A stretch of DNA of 46,352 nt from a bacterium (lineage in GTDB: Bacteria > Zhuqueibacterota > QNDG01 > JAGLOF01). Positions within the stretch are counted from its first letter, which is position 1. Each line of letters begins with the position of its first letter. The notes under the pieces were generated by a model, which made no database searches, was not told the origin of the DNA, and was given only the letters and a program-made list of their open reading frames with translations. A program made the translations under genes and the position numbers. The stretch is taken from assembly GCA_023139105.1 (NCBI GenBank), contig JAGLOF010000063.1:1-46352 (forward strand). Reading direction: 5' to 3'. Positions 26,347 to 34,424 of the stretch are shown here, piece by piece.

Positions 26347-28149
26347 ATGAGAGTAAGATTGATTTGTCCGGTATTTTTAATTTCGTTACTGTTTGTATTG
26401 ACAGCAACTGTGTCACTGCTGGCTGATAAATCATTTTCTCTGCCGCAATGTCGTATTGAGGCACATATACTCTCTGACGGACGTATGGCAGTCACAGAAT
26501 TTCGTAGATATGAATTTAACGGTCGTTATAAATATGCTTACAGGGAACTGCCAAAAACATTTGGTCTCACTTTTTCTGATATTTCTGTTGGAGAGGCGGG
26601 CGTAGATTTTGAAGAAAGCACAGGTTCCGAGCCCGGTACTTTTTTAATAAGCGATAAGGACAAGTGTAAGGAAGTACGCTGGTTTTTCAGGGCACAGGAT
26701 GAGCAGCGTACTTTCAAGTTCAGTTATGTTGTACAGGGCGTTATTACACGTTATGAAGACGTAGCTGATTTTTCATTTACTTTTATCGATAGAGGCTGGG
26801 AGTATCATCATTATCAAGTAGATCTGGAGATATTTCCGCCATCTGTTTTTGAGGGACAGCCTCCAAAGGTGTGGGTGCATGGGCCAAGGTGGGATGTGCC
26901 GGTTGTGACTCCCGCCTATACTATCAAAGTGTCTGGTGGTAAACTTTCCCGTGATGATGCTCTGGCGGTTAGAGTCTTATATCCTGCAGAAATTTTTTCA
27001 GGAATGCCTGTTGTTGCTGAGATAGTTAAAGCCAGTGTAATTCGCGAAGAGGCTGCATTAATGGAAAGGCAGCAGGCAGTCCGGGCTGCAGAAGAAGAAC
27101 AATATCGGGAGCTACAGGCCAGGATTGTATGGGGTAAATGGCTGACCCTGTCAATCGTTTTGATTGGATGCTGGATATGGTGGCGACTGTTTTTAAAGTA
27201 TGGGAAACATCCCAAATTCGATACTTCTTCAATAGAAGAATTACGATACAATCCACCTGCAAGGACGCCACCGGCCCTAGTCTCCTATCTCCTGGGTTCA
27301 AAACAGGTTAGCGGAAATGCATTGGTATCTACTCTGTTTGATTTGGCACAACGTGGATTTCTTATTCTTGAAGATCTCGTGCCGGATAGAACCATAAAGC
27401 AGCGGAAACAGAAACCCTCTGCTCAGTGGCGAATTCTTCGAAATATTGTTGCTGAAAAAAAATCTGAATTGACAGATTATGAGTATCGCCTGTTAACTTT
27501 TCTTTTTGATGAAATAGCCAATGGCGCGGACGTACTGCCTTTGAAGTTATTAAAGAAACGCCAATCAAAAGTACAAAGTTTTTTCCCCAAGTGGAGTAAA
27601 CTAGTAAAAAACGCCGGTGATTCTATGGATTGGTATGACACTCATAGTTATCGTGGAATGTACTGGAGTATGGGGCTTGGCGGCCTTATTATGCTTATGA
27701 CCATCCCTGCAGCAATGCTGTTTCATGTCTATGGATTGATACTTATGGGCGGTGGATTTTTGATCTTGATGCTGTCATTTGTAATTGCACATCGCACACC
27801 AGACGGAGAACATCAGTACAGGCAATGGCGCTCATATAAAAAATTTCTCTTAAAAGCACAAAAAGATGCAACCATTCGGAGCCAGGGACTGTCTTATATA
27901 GTAGAACATCTCATATATGGACTAGCTGTAGGTTTAATGCCTCATCATATGGAAAAAATAGCAGCATGGATTGATCCGGACAGGGCGGCTGCTCTGTTAC
28001 CATGGTTCAAGCTTCCGGAGGGGCTGTCAATAGATATTGCATTTGTACCGGTAATGGCAGCGATATTGGCTTCAACGACAACAACTGTCACATCGGCAGC
28101 AGGTGTATCTTCCGGAGGTGCCAGTGCAGGTGCAGGTGGCGCGGGTTAG
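26347..28149 (+). CDS. DUF2207 membrane protein
   Basis: A 600-residue DUF2207-family protein of unknown function. A signal peptide (ending SLLA) leads to the extracytoplasmic DUF2207 domain (about 25-255; IEAHILSDGRMAVTEFRRYEF is the usual opening). A membrane helix lies at about 262-280 (LTLSIVLIGCWIWWRLF). A cytoplasmic stretch follows, with the VSYLLGSKQVSGNALVSTLFDLAQRG block, then two more helices at about 438-481, a soluble segment, and a Gly/Ser/Ala-rich end that takes the place of the glycine-rich tail common in this family. AGGAGAG precedes the ATG. A small Trp-rich protein gene follows closely. Confidence 0.88.
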   Translation: MRVRLICPVFLISLLFVLTATVSLLADKSFSLPQCRIEAHILSDGRMAVTEFRRYEFNGRYKYAYRELPKTFGLTFSDISVGEAGVDFEESTGSEPGTFLISDKDKCKEVRWFFRAQDEQRTFKFSYVVQGVITRYEDVADFSFTFIDRGWEYHHYQVDLEIFPPSVFEGQPPKVWVHGPRWDVPVVTPAYTIKVSGGKLSRDDALAVRVLYPAEIFSGMPVVAEIVKASVIREEAALMERQQAVRAAEEEQYRELQARIVWGKWLTLSIVLIGCWIWWRLFLKYGKHPKFDTSSIEELRYNPPARTPPALVSYLLGSKQVSGNALVSTLFDLAQRGFLILEDLVPDRTIKQRKQKPSAQWRILRNIVAEKKSELTDYEYRLLTFLFDEIANGADVLPLKLLKKRQSKVQSFFPKWSKLVKNAGDSMDWYDTHSYRGMYWSMGLGGLIMLMTIPAAMLFHVYGLILMGGGFLILMLSFVIAHRTPDGEHQYRQWRSYKKFLLKAQKDATIRSQGLSYIVEHLIYGLAVGLMPHHMEKIAAWIDPDRAAALLPWFKLPEGLSIDIAFVPVMAAILASTTTTVTSAAGVSSGGASAGAGGAG

Positions 28150-28189
28150 CAGTCTGCTAGTCCAAACTTTAAAATAATTGGACAAAATT

Positions 28190-28537
28190 ATGTCTACACT
28201 ATGTTTTGAACATCGATTAAATGCAGAACCGGCACCTTCTTCCAGAACATGGAAGGCGCAGCTTGGAGGTCCCGTTGCTGCGTTTTCCAGCCGTAAACGG
28301 CAGACTTGGCCAACACCATTAACCTTTGGGTTGAATGAGAAGATGGTTTGGACAAAAGGCGGCATGGTTGAAGCAAAAGTGGATTGGGAATTACTATCCA
28401 ATTGGAGTATTCAGGGTGATTGGCTGATTTTATTTATTACCGGATTACCATGCCTCTATTATCCGCTCTCAAAGTTGAGGGAACAAGGTATGTATAAATG
28501 GATAATGCAACGGCTTGAGAGTGTTGAACAGGGTTAA
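28190..28537 (+). CDS. small hypothetical protein with one possible membrane helix
   Basis: A 115-residue frame beginning 41 bases after the DUF2207 stop, on the same strand. Its N-terminal part (MSTLCFEHRLNAEPAPSS) is Trp- and Lys-rich further on (TWKAQLGGP, KMVWTKGGMVEAKVDW). A C-terminal hydrophobic stretch (WLILFITGLPCLYY) could span the membrane. No Shine-Dalgarno is convincing and no family is recognised. It might be a real partner of the DUF2207 protein; it might also be a chance frame, since an overlapping minus-strand frame of similar length exists. Confidence 0.4.
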   Translation: MSTLCFEHRLNAEPAPSSRTWKAQLGGPVAAFSSRKRQTWPTPLTFGLNEKMVWTKGGMVEAKVDWELLSNWSIQGDWLILFITGLPCLYYPLSKLREQGMYKWIMQRLESVEQG

Positions 28538-28538
28538 G

Positions 28539-28681
28539 GACCAAAAGATAAGTACCAAATGACAAATAGCAAAAGACAAGCACCAAAAGGCAAATAACAA
28601 ATAACAAAAGACAAGTACCAAAAGGCAAGCACCAAATACCAAAAGACAAATAACAAATAACAAATAAGCACAAATACCAAA
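28539..28681. repeat. long degenerate heptanucleotide array
   Basis: Some twenty consecutive 7-base units fit a loose consensus N-N-N-C-A-A-(A/G): TACCAAA, TGACAAA, TAGCAAA, AGACAAG, CACCAAA, AGGCAAA, TAACAAA and so on, with one 10-base slip at 28665-28674. A higher-order pattern shows: AGACAAG-TACCAAA-AGGCAAG-CACCAAA partly repeats. It starts right after the stop of the small hypothetical gene. Minus-strand frames through it are Leu/Phe/Val/Cys-rich noise. Confidence 0.9.
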
Positions 28682-28705
28682 TAAATCCGCAGATAATGTG
28701 ACTGT

Positions 28706-28760
28706 AAAAAAAGTTCAGACCCCGGTTGTTGTCGTTCTTTTTACGACATCACCGGGTGTC
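28706..28760 (-). terminator. terminator for the zinc-ribbon gene
   Basis: An imperfect stem of about 18 bases (28718-28735 with 28743-28760) is followed, reading the minus strand, by TGAAC and then seven T. It sits 48 bases beyond the stop of the zinc-ribbon gene. Confidence 0.6.
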
Positions 28761-28807
28761 TAATGTAAAAATAACTAGTGGCAATATTTAATATTTACTC
28801 ACTCGTT

Positions 28808-29083
28808 TCAACAACGAATTATGTAAAAGAGCAGGAATAGTATGCTCATTAAAGTTGCAATGGCTGCAATACTGTGTTGTTGTATCCGAGGGCCTTTATT
28901 TAAATCCACACCATAATCTTTTTTTAAAATCTCTATAAAATCATCTTCCGGTAGATCAATTCCATCCAAATACGTTTGTTCTGACCAACCTGTATGCTCA
29001 TCCGAGCCACAGTGAGGACATGAATTTGCTTTGGCGGGGACTGTATTTCCGCAATGTGGACAATAGAAATCTTTTTGGTTCAT
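28808..29083 (-). CDS. zinc-ribbon membrane-anchored small protein
   Basis: A 91-residue protein. Two Cys-x2-Cys pairs (FYCPHCGNTVPAKANSCPHCGS) at residues about 8-26 form a classic zinc ribbon. An acidic linker (DGIDLPEDDFIEILKKDYGV) follows, and a C-terminal membrane helix (IAAIATLMSILFLLFYIIR) ends the protein. It would be tail-anchored with the ribbon in the cytoplasm. Similar small proteins occur in many bacteria with no known role. It is transcribed alone, away from the arsenic operon, with a terminator downstream. Confidence 0.78.
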   Translation of the reverse strand: MNQKDFYCPHCGNTVPAKANSCPHCGSDEHTGWSEQTYLDGIDLPEDDFIEILKKDYGVDLNKGPRIQQHSIAAIATLMSILFLLFYIIRC

Positions 29084-29131
29084 TAATCAAATTTTCCGTA
29101 AGTTGGTGTTTATTGAGTTTTTTCGTGCGTT

Positions 29132-29166
29132 CTTTGCGGTTATTCTCTTTAAAAATTACCGCAAAG
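29132..29166. repeat. inverted repeat in the zinc-ribbon/arsR gap
   Basis: Nine-base perfect arms CTTTGCGGT and ACCGCAAAG flank a 17-base AT-rich loop. Nearby TTCGTGCGTTC and GTAAAGAACACGC extend the symmetry loosely. It belongs to the same general class of intergenic repeats as the CCACGG elements but with another sequence. Confidence 0.5.
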
Positions 29167-29291
29167 GCGGGTAAAGAACACGCTGTGTAAAGAAACTACC
29201 AGATTTTAAATGGGTTCAATCCTAATGTGACATAACCTCATTCTACTATTAAGATGACAATTTCTCCGGCTATTTACAAGTGAGAAAATAC

Positions 29292-29341
29292 TTGATTTTG
29301 GGAGAGAAATGTCATATCTTCATATCGTCATGTGGCGATAT
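29292..29341 (+). promoter_or_regulatory. ars promoter with overlapping ArsR-type operator
   Basis: TTGATT (29292-29297) and TATCTT (29315-29320) are spaced by 17 bases. Directly after the -10 box, ATATCG (29322-29327) and CGATAT (29336-29341) form a perfect inverted repeat around TCATGTGG, placed over the predicted transcription start. This position suits repression by the ArsR encoded just downstream. Confidence 0.55.
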
Positions 29342-29359
29342 ATAGAAATGGAGGTGTGT

Positions 29360-29713
29360 TTGAAACAATATTTGATTGTAACAAAAGCTCTGGCTGATGA
29401 GTCCCGGGTACGTATCCTCAAACTACTTCAGGCAGGCGAACTATGTGTTTGCCAGATACAGGCGGTCATTGGCCTTGGTCAATCGACTATTTCCAAACAT
29501 CTTTCTATTCTGAAAAATGCCGGTCTGGTTGAAATTCGCAAGGATGGCATATGGATTTATCACCGCGTGGCCTCTAGGTTGGAAAACGACTATATCTCCG
29601 TGTTTTTAGATTCTCTTTCGGGGTGGTTGAATGATGATGTACAGATTGAAGCTGACCGCAGTCGTCTTAAAGAGATATTGTCCATAGATTTAAAAGATTT
29701 ATGTAAAAGATAG
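29360..29713 (+). CDS. arsR: ArsR-family arsenic-responsive repressor
   Basis: A 117-residue winged-helix repressor. The core reads KALADESRVRILKLLQAGE, then the Cys pair ELCVCQIQ that binds As(III), then LGQSTISKHLSILKNAGLVE, the recognition helix region, and the wing with RKDGIWIYH. The start is chosen as TTG at 29360 because GGAGGTG lies just upstream (29350-29356) and the protein then opens as typical ArsR proteins do; the frame is open to an ATG at 29309 that runs through the operator dyad and has no better support. It heads an operon of eight genes that runs to 34373. Confidence 0.92.
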   Translation: MKQYLIVTKALADESRVRILKLLQAGELCVCQIQAVIGLGQSTISKHLSILKNAGLVEIRKDGIWIYHRVASRLENDYISVFLDSLSGWLNDDVQIEADRSRLKEILSIDLKDLCKR

Positions 29714-29722
29714 AGGGAAACA

Positions 29723-29959
29723 ATGAAAAAAATGGAAGTATTGGGCACGGGCTGTCCCAAATGTCTACAGTTATATGATATGGCTCAAAAAGCCATTCTG
29801 GAATTGGGTGTTGAATATACCTTGACCAAGGTTATGGATCTTGATGATATACTGGATTACGGCGTTATGATGACACCGGCCCTGGTCATTGATGGTAAAG
29901 TAAAGGCGGCAGGTAAGGTGCCTAATATGGATGAATTGAAGGTGCTACTATCGTCATGA
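29723..29959 (+). CDS. TRX2-type small redox-active disulfide protein (ArsE-like)
   Basis: A 78-residue thioredoxin-fold protein of the redox-active disulfide 2 class (MTH895/TM0996-like). The active site is LGTGCPKCLQLY near the N-terminus and the cis-Pro loop is MMTPALVIDGKVKAAG. Such proteins reduce partner disulfides in the cytoplasm. It follows arsR by nine bases and precedes a thioredoxin-like lipoprotein and an ArsG/CcdA-like permease. That three-gene order matches what I recall of the arsE-arsF-arsG module of Shewanella putrefaciens, linked to export of trivalent aromatic arsenicals; gene names are therefore tentative. An alternative is a plain electron shuttle for ArsC. Confidence 0.85.
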   Translation: MKKMEVLGTGCPKCLQLYDMAQKAILELGVEYTLTKVMDLDDILDYGVMMTPALVIDGKVKAAGKVPNMDELKVLLSS

Positions 29960-29981
29960 TCTTAATGTGAAAGGACTCTTT

Positions 29982-30389
29982 ATGAAGATGAAAATGATTG
30001 TATCGGTGTTAATGATGATGGCAATACTGGCAGGTTGTACCGGTAAAAATGAGTCTGAGAATAGCACGCCGGCTCCTGCGTTGTCCGACAACAAAGTATA
30101 TAAGGTTACTTTTTTGGAATTTGGATCCACTACCTGTATTCCATGCAAGCAGATGAAGTCAGTTTTGGAAGCTGTTGAACAGAATTACAGTGATCAGGTT
30201 AAGGTTGTTTTTCATAATATAAAAACTGATGAGGGAGCGGCGGCATCAGAAACATATGGCATAAAACTTATTCCTACACAGGTATTGCTAGATAAAAATG
30301 GGCAGGAGTTTTTTCGTCATGAAGGTTTTATTCCACTTGAAGGATTAGTTGTTGAGTTTAAAAAAATGGGTGTTGAGGTTGAGAGATGA
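29982..30389 (+). CDS. thioredoxin-like lipoprotein (ArsF-like)
   Basis: A 135-residue exported thioredoxin-fold protein. A short signal peptide ends in a lipobox (AILAGC), so it is anchored in a membrane outside the cytoplasm. The active site is GSTTCIPCKQMKS and the cis-Pro loop IKLIPTQVLLDKNGQE. The start at 29982 is preceded by AAAGGA at six bases; a GTG at 29967 in the same frame would spoil the signal peptide. The stop overlaps the start of the next gene (ATGA), a sign of translational coupling to the CcdA-like permease, its likely electron donor or partner. Confidence 0.85.
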   Translation: MKMKMIVSVLMMMAILAGCTGKNESENSTPAPALSDNKVYKVTFLEFGSTTCIPCKQMKSVLEAVEQNYSDQVKVVFHNIKTDEGAAASETYGIKLIPTQVLLDKNGQEFFRHEGFIPLEGLVVEFKKMGVEVER

Positions 30390-31090
30390 CAGATCTTTTC
30401 ACCTGGTTTTCACGCGCTCTTGCCGGCAGTGATACAATGGCACTCTCTGCTTCGGCTTGCTGGGGGTGTATGAGTGTATTGCTTAGCCCGTGTCATCTTG
30501 CGGGTATTCCCTTGATTGTGGCCTTCATTCATGGTGGTGGACGTGTGCCTACAAAGCGGGCTTTTCTATTAGCTTCTATTTTTTCTGCAGGGATTTTAGT
30601 GACCATTGGTCTGGTTGGACTGATCACAGGGCTGGCTGGCCGCATGATCGGTGACATAGGTGTATGGGGACAGTGGATTGTTATTGCTGTATTCATTATT
30701 TTCGGTTTGCATCTTCTGGGTGTATTGAAATTATCATTTCTGGAACAATCAATCTCTCCTTCAGTCAAAACTCACGGGATATGGACAGCATTCGGCCTTG
30801 GTCTTGTCTTTGGCCTGGCTGTAGGGCCTTGCACTTTTGCATTTATGGCCCCGGTGTTGGGACTGGCCTTTAAAGTTGCAGCTGATCGATTTTTATTCGC
30901 TGCATTACTGATTTTGGCATATGCCCTGGGACATTGTGTGATCATTATACTTGCCGGTACATTTACAGGATCGGTTAAAAAATATCTTGCCTGGAATGAG
31001 CGTTCCAAAGGCGCGACACGCATGCGCACGTTTTGCGGTCTGCTGGTGCTATCAGCGGGGCTGTATTTTGCTGTGAAACTTTTTCTATAA
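30386..31090 (+). CDS. CcdA/DsbD-superfamily permease, ArsG-like
   Basis: A 234-residue protein with about six membrane helices and conserved Cys in helices 1 and 4: SVLLSPCHLAGIPLIVAFI and GLAVGPCTFAFMAPVLG. This is the CcdA/DsbD electron-carrier pattern. The N-terminal phrase, with LLSPCHLA and IPLIV, resembles the ArsG family that exports trivalent aromatic arsenicals, better than classic CcdA. Its neighbours, a CPKC disulfide protein and a CIPC lipoprotein, would supply or receive thiol electrons on either side of the membrane. It overlaps the lipoprotein gene by four bases. Whether it moves arsenicals or electrons cannot be told from sequence alone. Confidence 0.82.
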   Translation: MTDLFTWFSRALAGSDTMALSASACWGCMSVLLSPCHLAGIPLIVAFIHGGGRVPTKRAFLLASIFSAGILVTIGLVGLITGLAGRMIGDIGVWGQWIVIAVFIIFGLHLLGVLKLSFLEQSISPSVKTHGIWTAFGLGLVFGLAVGPCTFAFMAPVLGLAFKVAADRFLFAALLILAYALGHCVIIILAGTFTGSVKKYLAWNERSKGATRMRTFCGLLVLSAGLYFAVKLFL

Positions 31091-31102
31091 AAGGGGGCAT
31101 CA

Positions 31103-31489
31103 ATGTCTAGTCAAAACACAGATGTTTGTGATACTGGTAAAGGTGATATTACTTTGATTTTTGCCTGTTCAGGTGCAGCGGATGTGGGTCATGTGTCAGA
31201 CCTGGCAGCACGTAAACTTATGGATGAAGGTTACGGCAACATGTTCTGTCTGGCGGGTCTGGGCGGCAAGGTTGAACCCATTATTAAAAAGACTGCCTCG
31301 GCAGATCGTATTCTTGTTATTGATGGCTGTCCGCTGGATTGTGCCAAAGAGACGGTTGAGCAAGCAGGATTTGATAATTTTCATCACTATCAGGTAACTG
31401 CGCTGGGCTTGGATAAAGGTGCGACTCCACCCACTGAGAGTGCAATAGAAACAGTGGCGGCCCATGGGCGCAGCATATTGTCGGCATAG
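31103..31489 (+). CDS. DGC-domain putative zinc-binding protein
   Basis: A 128-residue cytoplasmic protein of the DGC family, named for its conserved Asp-Gly-Cys. The visible family residues are FACSGAADVGHVSDLAARKL near the N-terminus, FCLAGLGG in the middle, and VIDGCPLDCAKETVEQAGF. These cysteines probably bind a metal or metalloid. The family often accompanies arsenic, mercury or redox genes, but no member has a settled function to my knowledge. It lies between the ArsG-like permease and arsC with short gaps, so it belongs to the ars operon; a role in handling or passing As(III) is an inference. Confidence 0.82.
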   Translation: MSSQNTDVCDTGKGDITLIFACSGAADVGHVSDLAARKLMDEGYGNMFCLAGLGGKVEPIIKKTASADRILVIDGCPLDCAKETVEQAGFDNFHHYQVTALGLDKGATPPTESAIETVAAHGRSILSA

Positions 31490-31506
31490 ATATTGTGGGA
31501 GCAAGT

Positions 31507-31932
31507 ATGTCGGACAAAATTAAAATATTGTTTTTATGTACAGGCAACTCATGCCGCAGTCAGATGGCAGAGGGGTGGACACGACATCTTAAATCTAAAA
31601 TCATAGATGTATGGTCTGCCGGTGTTGAAACACATGGTTTGAACCCACTGGCTGTTAAAGCCATGGCTGAGGTCGGTATAGACATCTCGACTCATAAATC
31701 AGTCAATGTCGGTGACTTGTCTGATGTACATTTTGATATGATCATCACAGTTTGTGACCATGCCAGAGAGAGCTGCCCGGTATTTCCCGGGTTTGTCCGG
31801 CAGGTGCATCATACATTTGATGATCCACCTTTTCTTGCCCGTAATGCTAAATCTGAGGATGAGGCCATGCTCCATTACAGGCGGGTATGCGATGAAATTC
31901 GTGATTTTGTTACAAACTTACCGGAAGTATAA
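31507..31932 (+). CDS. arsC: arsenate reductase, thioredoxin-coupled type
   Basis: A 141-residue enzyme of the low-molecular-weight tyrosine phosphatase fold that reduces arsenate to arsenite for export. The P-loop is [16 protein letters not shown], with the nucleophile Cys in C-T-G-N-S-C-R. The redox pair appears as [14 protein letters not shown], and the aspartate as TFDDPPF, all typical of the thioredoxin-linked ArsC from Staphylococcus and Bacillus. The start at 31507 has GGGAG just upstream; a GTG at 31495 is the alternative. The nearby disulfide proteins may provide its electrons. Confidence 0.95.
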   Translation: MSDKIKILFLCTGNSCRSQMAEGWTRHLKSKIIDVWSAGVETHGLNPLAVKAMAEVGIDISTHKSVNVGDLSDVHFDMIITVCDHARESCPVFPGFVRQVHHTFDDPPFLARNAKSEDEAMLHYRRVCDEIRDFVTNLPEV

Positions 31933-31997
31933 AAGAAACGTTAGTGTTTTTTATTTTGCTAGGCGTTAAAATAAATGTAATAAATAAGGGGAGAGTG

Positions 31998-33191
31998 ATG
32001 CAGTGTGTAACTGCACCGCAGGACCAGCGGAAAATGCGTAACATTTTTGAGCGGTATCTTAGTTTATGGGTAGCATTAAGTATTCTGGCTGGTATTGGGC
32101 TTGGAAAACTGGCACCGTTGTTGGCTGGAACACTTGATGGCATAGCCATTTATGTTGGAGATGCGCCGGTTGTCTCAATACCTATTGCCATTTGCCTCTT
32201 TTTTATGATGTATCCCATTATGGTGAAGATAGATTTTTCCCAGGTTGTAAAAGCCGGTAGAAGCAGCAAACCGGTTTTCTTAACCTTGGTACTTAATTGG
32301 ATGATCAAGCCTTTTACTATGTATGGTATTGCCTTTTTATTTTTAGGTGTACTTTTTAGAGGGATGATCGGCATAGAGGCGATGGACTTGGTAAAAATGC
32401 CTTTTGGTCTTGACCTGGCAGTGGGAGATATTCACGGTGCCGGTACTGTGGTTTTGTCCAATGGAATAAAGATGCTTCAGGTTCCTTTGTGGCGCAGTTA
32501 TCTGGCAGGGACAATACTTTTGGGAATTGCCCCTTGTACGGCTATGGTCTTTGTCTGGAGCTATCTGGCACGCGGCAATGATGGCTTGACACTAGTCATG
32601 GTGGCGATTAATTCTTTGACTATGCTGTTACTTTACGGAATTTTTGGTGGATTCCTTCTTGGAGTAGGGCGACTTCCTGTGCCATGGCAAGCCCTTTTGC
32701 TTTCTATTGGTATCTATGTTGCCTTGCCCCTGCTTACTGGTTATTTCTCAAGAAAATGGATTATCAAGGCAAGGGGTGAAACCTGGTTCAAGGAGAGGTT
32801 TCTTCATTTATTGACGCCGGTTACCATAGGTGCACTGTTGATGACCTTGATCCTGCTCTTCAGTTTCAAAGGTGAGGTGATACTGGCCAACCCCCTCACC
32901 ATCTTGTGGATCGCAATTCCTCTGTTTTTGCAGACAAATTTAATTTTTTGGCTGGGTTATGGAATTGCCCGTATGTTAAAAGTGAATTATAAGGACGCAG
33001 CACCTGCTGCAATGATAGGGGCCTCTAATCATTTTGAGGTGGCCATAGCCACTGCAACTATGTTATTTGGTCTTTCATCTGGAGCGGCCTTGGCAACTGT
33101 TGTTGGAGTGCTGATTGAAGTCCCTGTGATGTTATTATTAGTACGTATCTGTTTAAAAACCCGTCACTGGTTCCCAGTAGCTAGTGTATAA
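31998..33191 (+). CDS. acr3: ACR3-family arsenite efflux permease
   Basis: A 397-residue membrane protein that exports As(III) by proton antiport. It has ten or so helices. Family marks are the catalytic Cys in [15 protein letters not shown], the N-terminal [18 protein letters not shown], and the C-terminal [17 protein letters not shown] with VLIEVPVM. The start at 31998 is backed by GGGGA five bases upstream. It seems longer than the usual 350 residues: between helix 4 and the Cys motif it carries a segment ([16 protein letters not shown] and onward) of some 35-40 residues that I do not recall from standard ACR3. It follows arsC by 65 bases in the same operon. Confidence 0.94.
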   Translation: MQCVTAPQDQRKMRNIFERYLSLWVALSILAGIGLGKLAPLLAGTLDGIAIYVGDAPVVSIPIAICLFFMMYPIMVKIDFSQVVKAGRSSKPVFLTLVLNWMIKPFTMYGIAFLFLGVLFRGMIGIEAMDLVKMPFGLDLAVGDIHGAGTVVLSNGIKMLQVPLWRSYLAGTILLGIAPCTAMVFVWSYLARGNDGLTLVMVAINSLTMLLLYGIFGGFLLGVGRLPVPWQALLLSIGIYVALPLLTGYFSRKWIIKARGETWFKERFLHLLTPVTIGALLMTLILLFSFKGEVILANPLTILWIAIPLFLQTNLIFWLGYGIARMLKVNYKDAAPAAMIGASNHFEVAIATATMLFGLSSGAALATVVGVLIEVPVMLLLVRICLKTRHWFPVASV

Positions 33192-33203
33192 GGAATGTTG
33201 AAT

Positions 33204-34373
33204 ATGAAAAAGATTTTACCTTTATTTTGGATGATGGTTGTGTTTCTGGGTGCTTATTTTTTACCAATGGAATCTCTCCGGTTTCAAGGTGCACTTCTGG
33301 AAGCTTTTCACATGATTAAAGAGTATGCCCGGGAGCATGTGCTATTCTGCCTGGTCCCTGCCTTTTTTATTGCCGGAGCCATCTCTGTCTTTGTAAATCA
33401 AACAGTAGTGATGAAGTATTTTGGTGCTCAGGCTAAAAAAACAGTGGCTTATACGGTGGCTGCATTATCAGGCACAATCCTGGCAGTGTGTTCATGTACT
33501 GTATTACCCATTTTTTCAGGGATTTATAAGAGAGGCGCTGGTATTGGCCCCGCTACAGCTTTTCTTTATTCAGGTCCAGCTATTAATGTATTGGCAATTA
33601 TTTTGACAGCTCGTGTCCTGGGTCCGGAGTTGGGTTTGGCAAGAGCTATTGGGGCTGTGGTTTTTGCAGTAGTTGTGGGTATGCTCATGGCCTTGATTTT
33701 TAGACATGATGAGGCAGAACGACAGAGACAGGTGATAGCCGCTCCAGTTTCTGAAGAGTCTCGTCCACTCTGGCAAAATGGAGTGTACTTTCTTACGTTG
33801 GTATTGATTCTCATCTTTGCAGCATGGGGCAAACCAAAAGAGCCGATTGGCTTTTTTATGATTGTATATTCTGTAAAGTGGCCGTTGGTATTGGCAATGC
33901 TGACTATGTTGGCCTTGGAATTATGGCGTTGGTTTAAACGTGATGAAATCACAGAATGGACAGCGGCCTCTTGGGGTTTTGCCCGTCAGATACTACCATT
34001 ACTTCTTGGTGGCGTCTTGGTAGCCGGACTATTAATGGGACGTCCTCAGACAGATACAGGTCTGATTCCTGCCCAAATGGTGGAGCAATGGGTTGGATCC
34101 GGTTCACTTGCATCCAATTTTTTTGCCGCAATTGCGGGGGCATTTATGTACTTTGCCACTCTTACAGAAGTCCCTATTCTTCAAGGTCTCATTGGAGCGG
34201 GTATGGCTAAAGGTCCTGCGCTGGCACTTCTGCTTGCCGGCCCTGCACTTTCTTTGCCCAATATGCTGGTCATCCGTTCAGTCCTGGGTAATCGTAAAAC
34301 TGCTGTCTATATTTTGATTGTGGTGATTATGGCAACATTAAGCGGTTGGTTATTTGGCTTGCTTGGTATATAG
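33204..34373 (+). CDS. arsP: ArsP-type permease (organoarsenical efflux, DUF318 family)
   Basis: A 389-residue permease with about ten helices. The defining motif is AVCSCTVLPIFSGIYKRG, followed by GPATAFLYSGPAINVLAI; the second half repeats a similar pattern (GSGSLASNFFAAIAGAFMYF, GPALALLLAGPALSLPN). ArsP exports trivalent methylated and aromatic arsenicals; the same family (UPF0718) also has members with other or unknown roles. The ATG at 33204 follows AAGGA at nine bases. It is the last gene of the ars operon and converges on the MerR-methyltransferase gene across a hairpin. Confidence 0.85.
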   Translation: MKKILPLFWMMVVFLGAYFLPMESLRFQGALLEAFHMIKEYAREHVLFCLVPAFFIAGAISVFVNQTVVMKYFGAQAKKTVAYTVAALSGTILAVCSCTVLPIFSGIYKRGAGIGPATAFLYSGPAINVLAIILTARVLGPELGLARAIGAVVFAVVVGMLMALIFRHDEAERQRQVIAAPVSEESRPLWQNGVYFLTLVLILIFAAWGKPKEPIGFFMIVYSVKWPLVLAMLTMLALELWRWFKRDEITEWTAASWGFARQILPLLLGGVLVAGLLMGRPQTDTGLIPAQMVEQWVGSGSLASNFFAAIAGAFMYFATLTEVPILQGLIGAGMAKGPALALLLAGPALSLPNMLVIRSVLGNRKTAVYILIVVIMATLSGWLFGLLGI

Positions 34374-34389
34374 TGCCATTTATGAATAT

Positions 34390-34418
34390 ATGCCAGGTCT
34401 AGACATCAGACCTGGCAT
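34390..34418 (+). terminator. terminator hairpin between arsP and the merR-type gene
   Basis: Perfect 11-base arms ATGCCAGGTCT and AGACCTGGCAT enclose a seven-base loop. A run of eight T begins some 11 bases after the stem on the plus strand, a loose fit to a terminator; the hairpin may also serve the converging gene. Confidence 0.65.
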
Positions 34419-34424
34419 CTACAA

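Noticed and set aside
28143..28160. TAGCAG-T-CTGCTA palindrome as an insertion-sequence end
   Set aside because: It is only six bases per arm. It shares TAGCAGTCTG with 46299-46308, but ten bases are too few to claim a mobile element.
28437..28673. Hydrophobic minus-strand frames with LLVFVICLLVFG-like text
   Set aside because: They are translations of the heptanucleotide array, not membrane proteins.
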